Source: Pseudomonas viridiflava
Lineage (GTDB): Bacteria; Pseudomonadota; Gammaproteobacteria; Pseudomonadales; Pseudomonadaceae
DNA length: 64,000 nucleotides
Direction of reading: 5' to 3'
Assembly (NCBI RefSeq): GCF_900580865.1
Contig: NZ_UTBZ01000169.1
Coordinates: 422,301 to 486,300, forward strand
Part shown: positions 50,332 through 58,131 of the stretch, in pieces
Numbering within the stretch: position 1 is the stretch's first letter
Layout: the number at the start of each line of letters is the position of its first letter
Position numbers and translations under genes: made by a program
The notes under the pieces: generated by a model
Told to the model about the DNA's origin: nothing
Database searches by the model: none
What the model saw: only the letters and a program-made list of their open reading frames with translations

Positions 50332-51986
50332 TCCGGCGTCTACTGGCTTTATTGAGTGTCGCGGCTTTCGCGCCGAGTGTCTGGGCGGCTGACGCGTTGA
50401 CGGGTGAGGTGGCCAAACAGCCGCTGAACATTCCGGCGATCCTGATGTTCGTGGCGTTCGTCGGTGCGACGCTCTACATCACCTACTGGGCCTCGAAGAA
50501 AAACAACTCGGCGGCCGACTACTATGCGGCGGGCGGCAAGATCACCGGTTTCCAGAACGGTCTGGCGATTGCCGGTGACTACATGTCGGCGGCGTCCTTC
50601 CTGGGGATTTCCGCGCTGGTATTCACCTCCGGCTACGATGGCCTGATCTACTCGATCGGCTTTTTGGTGGGCTGGCCGATCATCCTGTTCCTGATTGCCG
50701 AGCGTCTGCGTAACCTGGGTAAATACACCTTTGCCGACGTGGCGTCCTACCGCCTCGGGCAAACCCAGATTCGCACCCTGTCTGCCTGCGGTTCGCTGGT
50801 GGTGGTGGCGTTCTACCTGATCGCGCAAATGGTCGGTGCCGGCAAGCTGATCCAGTTGTTGTTCGGTCTGGACTACCATGTTGCGGTGATTCTGGTTGGC
50901 GTGCTGATGTGCATGTACGTGCTGTTCGGCGGCATGCTGGCGACCACCTGGGTGCAGATCATCAAGGCTGTGCTGTTGCTGTCCGGTGCCTCGTTCATGG
51001 CGCTGATGGTCATGAAGCACGTAGGCTTCGACTTCAACACGCTGTTCTCCGAGGCGATCAAGGTTCACGCCAAAGGCGAAGCGATCATGAGCCCGGGCGG
51101 TCTGGTCAAGGATCCGATTTCGGCCTTCTCGCTGGGTCTGGCGCTGATGTTCGGTACCGCTGGCCTGCCGCACATTCTGATGCGCTTCTTCACCGTGAGT
51201 GACGCAAAAGAAGCCCGCAAGAGCGTGCTCTACGCAACTGGCTTCATTGGTTACTTCTACATCCTGACGTTCATCATCGGCTTCGGCGCGATCCTGCTGG
51301 TCAGCACCAATCCGGCCTTCAAAGATGCGGCTGGCGCGCTGTTGGGCGGCAACAACATGGCGGCGGTGCACCTGGCCAACGCGGTCGGCGGCAGTATCTT
51401 CCTCGGCTTTATCTCGGCGGTCGCGTTCGCGACCATTCTGGCGGTTGTGGCAGGCCTGACACTGGCCGGTGCTTCGGCGGTTTCTCACGACCTGTACGCC
51501 AGTGTGATCAAGAAGGGCAAGGCGAACGAGAAGGACGAGATTCGTGTCTCGAAGATCACCACCATTGCCTTGGCGGTGCTGGCGATTGGCTTGGGCATTC
51601 TGTTCGAAAGCCAGAACATTGCGTTCATGGTGGGCCTGGCGTTCTCGATCGCGGCGAGCTGTAACTTCCCGGTGCTGCTGCTTTCGATGTACTGGAAGAA
51701 GCTGACCACCCGCGGTGCGATGATTGGCGGCTGGTTGGGTCTGGTCAGTGCCGTTGGTTTGATGGTGCTTGGGCCGACCATCTGGGTGCAGATTCTGCAT
51801 CATGAGAAGGCGATCTTCCCTTACGAGTATCCGGCGCTGTTTTCGATGATCATTGCCTTTGTCGGGATCTGGTTCTTCTCGATCACTGACAAGTCGGCGG
51901 CTGCGGATAAAGAACGGGCGCTGTTCTTCCCGCAGTTTGTGCGTTCGCAGACGGGGTTGGGGGCGAGTGGGGCGGTTTCGCATTGA
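50328..51986 (+). CDS. actP: Acetate permease ActP (sodium:solute symporter family)
   Basis: Takes up acetate and related short acids with a cation. The 552-aa protein has an N-terminal signal-like helix (LLALLSVAAFAPSVWA), the SSS-family motif GGKITGFQNGLAIAGDYMSAASFLGISALV, and about 13 helices; ATILAVVAGLTLAGASAVSHDLYAS matches the second signature. With glyoxylate use encoded nearby, this suggests growth on C2 compounds. Confidence 0.95.
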   Translation: MIRRLLALLSVAAFAPSVWAADALTGEVAKQPLNIPAILMFVAFVGATLYITYWASKKNNSAADYYAAGGKITGFQNGLAIAGDYMSAASFLGISALVFTSGYDGLIYSIGFLVGWPIILFLIAERLRNLGKYTFADVASYRLGQTQIRTLSACGSLVVVAFYLIAQMVGAGKLIQLLFGLDYHVAVILVGVLMCMYVLFGGMLATTWVQIIKAVLLLSGASFMALMVMKHVGFDFNTLFSEAIKVHAKGEAIMSPGGLVKDPISAFSLGLALMFGTAGLPHILMRFFTVSDAKEARKSVLYATGFIGYFYILTFIIGFGAILLVSTNPAFKDAAGALLGGNNMAAVHLANAVGGSIFLGFISAVAFATILAVVAGLTLAGASAVSHDLYASVIKKGKANEKDEIRVSKITTIALAVLAIGLGILFESQNIAFMVGLAFSIAASCNFPVLLLSMYWKKLTTRGAMIGGWLGLVSAVGLMVLGPTIWVQILHHEKAIFPYEYPALFSMIIAFVGIWFFSITDKSAAADKERALFFPQFVRSQTGLGASGAVSH

Positions 51987-52016
51987 TGGTTTGATGGTTT
52001 TGTAATGTTGTGCTGA

Positions 52017-52047
52017 ATGCCCCGGTTGAGAGATCGGGGCATTTTTT
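52017..52047 (+). terminator. Terminator of actP
   Basis: AATGCCCCG and CGGGGCATT flanking GTTGAGAGAT, followed by further T residues, 31 bases after the stop. Confidence 0.88.
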
Positions 52048-52081
52048 GTGGGCGGTTATCGGACTTTGGTGTGTTTTTTTT

Positions 52082-52922
52082 ATTGGGTGTATATCCGTTG
52101 CTGCGGTAACGGCTGATTAGGGTTTCGCCCTTACGGCGACTCACTTTTTTTCAAACGCCAAAAAAAGTAAGCAAAAAACGCTTGCTCCTACGTGCGGCCC
52201 GCTCGCTGGGGCTCGGGGTTCCTTCGCTCCGGGATCGATCCGGGCGCAGCGCCTACGGTTTGCTTCGCTGCACCTCCTCTCGCTGTGTTTGGCTTCGCCA
52301 AACGGTCGCTGCGCTCCCACGCCCGGATCAATCCCTCCACTCAGCCTTCCGATGTCGCCTTACAGATCAAGAGCTGCAGCCGAGCTAACGCTCATCCTGT
52401 TGAGTGGTGAAGAGCGGGTGTTCGGCTTTGGTTCGGTGTTGGATTCGCCCCTCACCCCAGCCCTCTCCCGAGGGAGAGGGAGCCGATTTTTGGGCTTTTC
52501 AAAGCTTGAGTTCGACTCGGTATCGCACGTCGGCGTATCTCCCCCAAACACCACGTTCAGTCCCCTCTCCCTCCGGGAGAGGGATAGGGTGAGGGGCTCT
52601 TGATCTGGCTTTTGATCTTGCTCTGGCTTTGGCTTTTGATTTTTTGCCCCATCGGCAGGCCGAGCGGAGGTGTTCATCCGGGGGTTAGGCGCGCAGCGCC
52701 GTGCGGCGCAGCCGCATACATCGAGAGGAGGTGCAGCGAAGCAAACCGTAGGCGATGCCCCCGGATGGACACCGTAGCGAGGGAACACTGAGCCTAAGCG
52801 AAGTGCCGTACGCCAGGGGCAAGCCTTTTTGGTTACTTTTTCGGCGTTTGGAAAAAGTGACCCGCCGTAAGGGCGGAACCCTAAGCAGCCATAACCGCAG
52901 CAACGGATATGCCCCCAAATCC
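52082..52922. repeat. Nested inverted-repeat island between actP and gltA
   Basis: Left arm 52082-52330 and right arm 52675-52922 are imperfect inverted copies. Shared blocks include ATATCCGTTGCTGCGG, CGCCCTTACGGCG and CCTACGGTTTGCTTCGCTGC. The loop holds another palindromic element (52448-52597). Short frames within it are not supported as genes. This accounts for the roughly 1-kb gap between actP and gltA. Confidence 0.75.
52448..52597. repeat. MITE-like palindromic element, copy 2
   Basis: Inverted ends CCCCTCACCCCAGCCCTCTC and GAGAGGGATAGGGTGAGGGG, each with an inner hairpin CCCTCTCCC/GGGAGAGGG, and an interior CGACTCGGTAT shared with 31116-31292. Confidence 0.7.
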
Positions 52923-52931
52923 CAAACAAAC

Positions 52932-52962
52932 AAAAACGGCCCCTATATAAATAGAGGCCGTT
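52932..52962 (-). terminator. Terminator of gltA
   Basis: On the - strand ACGGCCTCTATTTATATAGGGGCCGT is followed by a T run; it is 38 bases past the gltA stop. Confidence 0.85.
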
Positions 52963-52999
52963 CCCGGTACAACGCTAAGAAATTATCGCAAGACAAATC

Positions 53000-54289
53000 T
53001 TATTTGCGGTCTTCCAGCTTGGTGATATCACGCGACTCGTAGCCGGTGTACAACTGGCGCGGACGGCCAATCTTGTACGGGCTGGAGAGCATCTCTTTCC
53101 AGTGCGAAATCCAGCCAACAGTACGTGCCAGCGCGAAAATCACCGTGAACATGCTGGTCGGGATACCGATCGCCTTGAGGATGATCCCCGAGTAGAAGTC
53201 GACGTTCGGGTACAGCGAGCGTTCAATGAAGTACGGGTCGGTTAGCGCGATCTCTTCCAGGCGCATGGCCAGTTCGAGTTGCGGATCGTTGTTGATGCCC
53301 AGTTCCTTCAGTACTTCGTCGCAGGTCTGCTTCATTACAGTCGCGCGAGGGTCGCGGTTCTTGTAAACGCGGTGACCGAAGCCCATCAGTTTGAACGGAT
53401 CGTTCTTGTCCTTGGCCTTGGCGATGAACTTGTCGATGTTCGACACATCGCCAATCTCGTCAAGCATGGTCAGCACGGCTTCGTTCGCACCGCCGTGGGC
53501 AGGACCCCACAGTGCGGCGATACCGGCGGCGATACAGGCGAACGGGTTGGCGCCCGAAGAACCTGCCAGGCGCACGGTGGAAGTCGATGCGTTCTGCTCG
53601 TGGTCGGCGTGGAGGATGAAGATCCGGTCCATGGCCTTGGCGAGTACCGGGCTGATCGGTTTGATCTCGCACGGGGTGTTGAACATCATGTGCAGGAAGT
53701 TTTCCGCGTACGTCAGATCGTTGCGCGGGTACATCATGGGTTGGCCCATGGAGTACTTGTAAACCATCGCTGCCAGGGTCGGCATCTTGGCAACCAGACG
53801 GATCGCGGAAATTTCGCGATGCTGCGGGTTATTGATGTCCAGGGAGTCGTGGTAGAAGGCCGAGAGGGCGCCGACTACACCGCACATGACGGCCATTGGG
53901 TGGGCGTCGCGACGGAAGCCGTTGAAGAAGGTTTTCAGCTGCTCGTGAACCATGGTGTGGTTTTTCACGGTGCTGACGAACTGGGCCTTCTGCTCTGCGG
54001 TCGGCAGTTCGCCGTTGAGCAGCAGGTAGCAGGTTTCCAGGTAGTCCGATTTTTCAGCCAGCTGTTCGATCGGGTAGCCGCGGTGCAACAGAATGCCGTT
54101 GTCGCCGTCGATATAGGTGATCTTCGATTCGCACGAGGCGGTCGACATGAAACCTGGGTCGAAAGTGAAGCGGCCCGTGGCCGTCAGGCCCCGAACATCA
54201 ATTACATCGGGACCAACGGTGCCGGTTAAAATGGGCAGCTCGACGGGGGCTGCGCCCTCGATGATCAACTGCGCTTTTTTGTCAGCCAT
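53000..54289 (-). CDS. gltA: Citrate synthase (type I)
   Basis: Condenses oxaloacetate with acetyl-CoA. The 429-aa protein is the long, NADH-sensitive hexameric type. Visible are DVRGLTATGRFTFDPGFMSTASC, the active-site His stretches ILHADHEQNASTSTVRLAGSS and WGPAHGGANEAVLTMLDEIG, and MGFGHRVYKNRDPRA. It is divergent from the sdh operon with a strong promoter 58 bases before the ATG. Confidence 0.97.
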   Translation of the reverse strand: MADKKAQLIIEGAAPVELPILTGTVGPDVIDVRGLTATGRFTFDPGFMSTASCESKITYIDGDNGILLHRGYPIEQLAEKSDYLETCYLLLNGELPTAEQKAQFVSTVKNHTMVHEQLKTFFNGFRRDAHPMAVMCGVVGALSAFYHDSLDINNPQHREISAIRLVAKMPTLAAMVYKYSMGQPMMYPRNDLTYAENFLHMMFNTPCEIKPISPVLAKAMDRIFILHADHEQNASTSTVRLAGSSGANPFACIAAGIAALWGPAHGGANEAVLTMLDEIGDVSNIDKFIAKAKDKNDPFKLMGFGHRVYKNRDPRATVMKQTCDEVLKELGINNDPQLELAMRLEEIALTDPYFIERSLYPNVDFYSGIILKAIGIPTSMFTVIFALARTVGWISHWKEMLSSPYKIGRPRQLYTGYESRDITKLEDRK

Positions 54290-54346
54290 GTGGCCTCCTA
54301 TTTATGCTTGAACCATCAGACAGACCCCCCACGCAGGGCCCGCACC

Positions 54347-54374
54347 ACTATAGTGAGATAAATTCGAATGTCAA
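54347..54374 (-). promoter_or_regulatory. Sigma-70 promoter of gltA
   Basis: On the - strand TTGACA, 16 bases, TATAGT: a perfect -35 and near-perfect -10. Confidence 0.75.
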
Positions 54375-54488
54375 TTTGCCTAAAGTCTTGCTCCAGAAGG
54401 CTTTAAGCGCACTTTTTCCTCGAAATTGACTGCCATTTACGCCTTTTATACGACTTGTGCAATCAGCTATTTGGGGTAGGTGATTGCG

Positions 54489-54517
54489 TTGTCATTAGTA
54501 ACCTAACTGTCTATACT
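54489..54517 (+). promoter_or_regulatory. Sigma-70 promoter of the sdh operon
   Basis: TTGTCA, 17 bases, TATACT. Start of transcription is expected near 54524, giving an untranslated leader of about 128 bases that is rich in CCAACAAC and GTTGTTGG-like segments able to pair. The whole 361-base gap between gltA and sdhC is regulatory as far as I can see. Confidence 0.72.
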
Positions 54518-54651
54518 CGGCCACCGACCGCCAAGGGCTTTTGGGCCAGCTTTGTTGGGGGTCGCATCCCTGGGTGGTGGTTACCTGACCAGTGCACTCC
54601 CCAACAACTTTGCCCTGATTGTTAGGGGCTCTTCAGTGTGAAAAAAAAGCC

Positions 54652-55026
54652 GTGAAAAGCCAACGACCTGTAAACCTAGACCTAAGGACCATCAAACTCC
54701 CCATCACCGGCGTTACGTCGTTTCTTCACCGTGTTTCCGGCATCATCCTCTTCCTGGGTATCGGCTTCATGCTTTATGCATTGGGCAAGTCTCTGGGTTC
54801 CGAGGAAGGTTTTGCCGAAGTGAAGGCATGCTTGACCAGCCCGCTGGCCAAGTTCGTAGCATGGGGCCTCCTGTCCGCTCTGCTGTATCACCTGGTAGCC
54901 GGTGTGCGCCACTTGATCATGGACATGGGCATCGGTGAGACGCTGGAAGGCGGCCGCCTGGGCTCGAAAATCATCATCGCCATTTCCGTGGTGCTGATCG
55001 TTCTGGCAGGAGTTTGGATATGGTAA
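54652..55026 (+). CDS. sdhC: Succinate dehydrogenase cytochrome b subunit SdhC
   Basis: Membrane anchor of complex II that binds heme b and ubiquinone. The 124-aa protein starts at GTG 54652 (MKSQRPVNLDLRTIKLPIT), the length usual in Pseudomonas; a TTG at 54619 is less likely. It has three helices, the quinone/heme region SFLHRVSGIILFLG and heme His in LLYHLVAGVRHLIMD. No strong ribosome site precedes the GTG. Overlaps sdhD by seven bases. Confidence 0.93.
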   Translation: MKSQRPVNLDLRTIKLPITGVTSFLHRVSGIILFLGIGFMLYALGKSLGSEEGFAEVKACLTSPLAKFVAWGLLSALLYHLVAGVRHLIMDMGIGETLEGGRLGSKIIIAISVVLIVLAGVWIW

Positions 55027-55388
55027 CCAGCGTTACGAACCTTTCGCGTTCGGGCCTCTATGACTGGATGGCGCAACGTGTGTCTGCGGTTGTTCTCGCG
55101 GCTTATTTCATCTTCCTGATCGGATACCTTGCAGCGAATCCGGGCATTGGCTACGACCAGTGGCACGGCCTGTTCGCTCACAACGGGATGCGTATCTTCA
55201 GTCTGCTGGCCCTCGTTGCCCTTGGCGCTCACGCCTGGGTCGGCATGTGGACCATCGCGACCGACTACCTGACGCCGATGGCGCTGGGCAAGTCCGCGAC
55301 TGCAGTACGTTTCCTTTTCCAGGCAGTTTGCGGCATCGCGATGTTCGCTTACTTCGTCTGGGGTGTGCAGATTCTCTGGGGTATCTGA
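55020..55388 (+). CDS. sdhD: Succinate dehydrogenase membrane anchor SdhD
   Basis: Second membrane anchor of 122 aa with three helices, the quinone-site Asp/Tyr region WTIATDYL and His in GAHAWVGMW. ATG 55020 (MVTSVTNLSRSGLYDWMAQR) lies inside the end of sdhC. Three bases separate its stop from sdhA. Confidence 0.94.
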   Translation: MVTSVTNLSRSGLYDWMAQRVSAVVLAAYFIFLIGYLAANPGIGYDQWHGLFAHNGMRIFSLLALVALGAHAWVGMWTIATDYLTPMALGKSATAVRFLFQAVCGIAMFAYFVWGVQILWGI

Positions 55389-55391
55389 GTC

Positions 55392-57164
55392 ATGGCTAAC
55401 ATTCCAACGATTTCTTTCGACGCCATCATTATTGGTGGTGGCGGTGCCGGCATGCGCGCTGCGCTGCAACTGGCACAGGGCGGTCACAAGACTGCCGTGA
55501 TCACCAAGGTTTTCCCGACCCGTTCGCACACTGTATCCGCCCAGGGCGGCATCACTTGCGCGATCGCGTCCGCTGACCCGAACGATGACTGGCGCTGGCA
55601 CATGTACGATACCGTCAAGGGCTCCGACTACATCGGTGACCAGGACGCTATCGAATACATGTGTCAGGAAGGCCCGGCTGCCGTGTTCGAGCTGGACCAC
55701 ATGGGTCTGCCGTTCTCGCGTACCGAGCAAGGCCGTATCTACCAGCGTCCGTTCGGTGGTCAGTCCAAGGATTACGGCAAGGGCGGTCAGGCTGCACGTA
55801 CTTGCGCCGCTTCCGACCGTACCGGTCACGCACTGCTGCACACCCTTTATCAGGGCAACCTGAAAGCCGGTACCACGTTCCTGAACGAGTACTACGCTGT
55901 TGACCTGGTGAAAAACCAGGAAGGTGAATTCGTCGGTGTGATCGCTATCTGCATCGAAACCGGCGAAACCACCTACATCCGCGCCAAGGCCACCGTACTG
56001 GCTACCGGCGGTGCAGGTCGTATCTACGCTTCCACCACCAACGCCCTGATCAACACCGGTGACGGCGTCGGCATGGCTCTGCGTGCTGGCGTGCCGGTAC
56101 AAGACATCGAAATGTGGCAGTTCCACCCGACCGGTATCGCCGGCGCCGGTGTACTGGTTACAGAAGGTTGCCGTGGTGAAGGTGGTTACCTGATCAACAA
56201 GCACGGCGAGCGTTTCATGGAGCGTTATGCTCCGAACGCCAAAGACCTTGCCGGTCGTGACGTGGTTGCTCGCTCGATGGTTAAAGAAATCATCGCCGGC
56301 AACGGTTGCGGTCCGAATGGCGACCACGTAATGCTCAAACTCGACCACTTGGGCGAGGAAGTGCTGCACAGCCGTCTGCCAGGCATCTGCGAACTGTCGA
56401 AGACGTTCGCTCACGTTGACCCGGTTGTTGCGCCGGTTCCGGTTGTTCCGACTTGCCACTATATGATGGGCGGCGTTGCCACCAACATTCATGGTCAGGC
56501 GATCACCCAGAACGCCGAAGGCGTGGACCAGATCATCCCTGGTCTGTTCGCAGTAGGTGAAGTGGCTTGCGTATCGGTACACGGTGCCAACCGTCTGGGC
56601 GGCAACTCGCTGCTCGACCTGGTGGTATTTGGCCGCGCTGCCGGCCTGCACCTGGAAAAAGCGCTCACCGACGGCATCGAATACGACGACGCTACCGAAG
56701 CCGACATCGAAGCTGCCCTGTCGCGTCTGAACGCGCTGAACAACCGTACCGACGGCGAAGACGTCGCTACCCTGCGTCGCGAGCTGCAAAGCTGCATGCA
56801 GAACTACTTCGGTGTATTCCGTACCGGCGAATACATGCAGAAAGGTATCGCTCAGCTCGCTGACCTGCGTACCCGCATTGCCAACGTGAAGATCAACGAT
56901 AAGTCGCAGGCGTTCAACACTGCCCGTATCGAAGCGCTGGAACTGCAAAACCTGCTGGAAGTGGCTGAAGCTACCGCCATCGCTGCCGAAGTACGTAAAG
57001 AGTCGCGCGGTGCTCACGCCCGTGAAGACTTCGAAGATCGTGACGACGAAAACTGGCTGTGCCACACCCTGTACTTCCCGGGTGACAAGCGCGTCACCAA
57101 GCGTGCCGTGAACTTCTCGCCGAAGACTGTTCCGACTTTCGAACCTAAAGTCCGGACTTATTAA
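55392..57164 (+). CDS. sdhA: Succinate dehydrogenase flavoprotein SdhA
   Basis: Oxidises succinate to fumarate with covalently bound FAD. The 590-aa protein has the dinucleotide fold IIGGGGAGMRAALQLA, FAD-linking His46 in TRSHTVSAQGGI, and the active-site loop HPTGIAGAGVLVTEGCRGEGG with ERYAPNAKDLAGRDVV. The C-terminus ends in the usual VNFSPKTVPTFEPKVRTY. Confidence 0.97.
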   Translation: MANIPTISFDAIIIGGGGAGMRAALQLAQGGHKTAVITKVFPTRSHTVSAQGGITCAIASADPNDDWRWHMYDTVKGSDYIGDQDAIEYMCQEGPAAVFELDHMGLPFSRTEQGRIYQRPFGGQSKDYGKGGQAARTCAASDRTGHALLHTLYQGNLKAGTTFLNEYYAVDLVKNQEGEFVGVIAICIETGETTYIRAKATVLATGGAGRIYASTTNALINTGDGVGMALRAGVPVQDIEMWQFHPTGIAGAGVLVTEGCRGEGGYLINKHGERFMERYAPNAKDLAGRDVVARSMVKEIIAGNGCGPNGDHVMLKLDHLGEEVLHSRLPGICELSKTFAHVDPVVAPVPVVPTCHYMMGGVATNIHGQAITQNAEGVDQIIPGLFAVGEVACVSVHGANRLGGNSLLDLVVFGRAAGLHLEKALTDGIEYDDATEADIEAALSRLNALNNRTDGEDVATLRRELQSCMQNYFGVFRTGEYMQKGIAQLADLRTRIANVKINDKSQAFNTARIEALELQNLLEVAEATAIAAEVRKESRGAHAREDFEDRDDENWLCHTLYFPGDKRVTKRAVNFSPKTVPTFEPKVRTY

Positions 57165-57175
57165 GGGTGACCGCC

Positions 57176-57880
57176 ATGTTGCAAGTCAGTGTTTATCGCT
57201 ACAACCCTGATCAGGACGCTGCGCCGTTCATGCAGGAATTCCAGGTCGATACCGGTGGTAAAGACCTGATGGTGCTGGACGTGCTGGCCCTGATCAAAGA
57301 GCAGGACGAGGGTTTCTCCTATCGTCGCTCTTGCCGTGAAGGTGTCTGCGGCTCCGACGGCATGAACATCAACGGCAAGAACGGTCTGGCCTGCATCACG
57401 CCACTGTCCGCCGTTGTAAAAGGTAACAAGTTGATCGTTCGTCCGCTGCCAGGTTTGCCGGTTATCCGTGACCTGGTTGTCGATATGAGCATCTTCTACA
57501 AGCAATACGAGAAGGTGAAGCCTTACCTGCAGAACGACACGCCGGCTCCGGCCATCGAGCGTCTGCAGTCGCCAGAAGAGCGCGAAAAGCTCGACGGTCT
57601 GTACGAGTGCATCCTGTGCGCTTGCTGCTCGACTTCGTGCCCGTCCTTCTGGTGGAACCCGGACAAGTTCCTGGGTCCTGCTGCGCTGCTGCAAGCCTAC
57701 CGCTTCCTGGCAGACAGCCGTGACACCAAGACCAACGAGCGTCTGGCTTCGCTCGATGACCCGTTCAGCGTTTTCCGCTGCCGGGGCATCATGAACTGCG
57801 TCAACGTATGTCCGAAAGGCCTGAACCCGACTAAGGCCATCGGTCACATCCGTAACATGCTGCTTTCGAGCGGCGTGTGA
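57176..57880 (+). CDS. sdhB: Succinate dehydrogenase iron-sulfur protein SdhB
   Basis: Passes electrons from FAD to quinone. The 234-aa protein starts at ATG 57176 (MLQVSVYRYNPDQD) after AAGGGTGACC. Cluster ligands: [2Fe-2S] in SCREGVCGSDGMNINGKNGLAC, [4Fe-4S] in CILCACCSTSCPS, and [3Fe-4S] in CRGIMNCVNVCPKGLNP. Confidence 0.97.
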   Translation: MLQVSVYRYNPDQDAAPFMQEFQVDTGGKDLMVLDVLALIKEQDEGFSYRRSCREGVCGSDGMNINGKNGLACITPLSAVVKGNKLIVRPLPGLPVIRDLVVDMSIFYKQYEKVKPYLQNDTPAPAIERLQSPEEREKLDGLYECILCACCSTSCPSFWWNPDKFLGPAALLQAYRFLADSRDTKTNERLASLDDPFSVFRCRGIMNCVNVCPKGLNPTKAIGHIRNMLLSSGV

Positions 57881-58131
57881 TTCAGCTGCTGTAACCGCTG
57901 CACCGTAGAGGCTGTGGCGCGGGCTTCAACCCGCGTCATGGCTATAACCAGAGCAGTAGCCATAAGCTGCGGCTCTTATTTTGAAGAAATGAGACAAGCA
58001 GGGGCATCCGGGCTGGTACCCGGACTATCAGTGTGATCCTAAGTGGCTTGTTTTAGTCGCTGCATTCGGACTTCTGCAAGTTTGCTCGGTGTCGACATCG
58101 ATGGTGTTCCCCTAACCGAGGGTGACCAAGC
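57881..58131. other. sdhB-sucA intergenic region with hairpins
   Basis: A 251-base gap within the TCA cluster. It carries GCGGGCTTCAACCCGC, ATGGCTA/TAGCCAT (57938-57963, perfect 7-bp stem) and CCGGGCTGGTACCCGG. None has a T tail, so they look like RNA-stability or processing elements rather than terminators. No gene is seen. Confidence 0.4.

Noticed and set aside
52182..52929. Several 60-190 codon frames in the actP-gltA gap
   Set aside because: They lie in the arms and loop of a palindromic repeat island and have no recognisable protein features.
54888..57065. 725-codon open frame on the - strand across sdhC-sdhA
   Set aside because: Antisense shadow of sdhD and sdhA; no recognisable domain.
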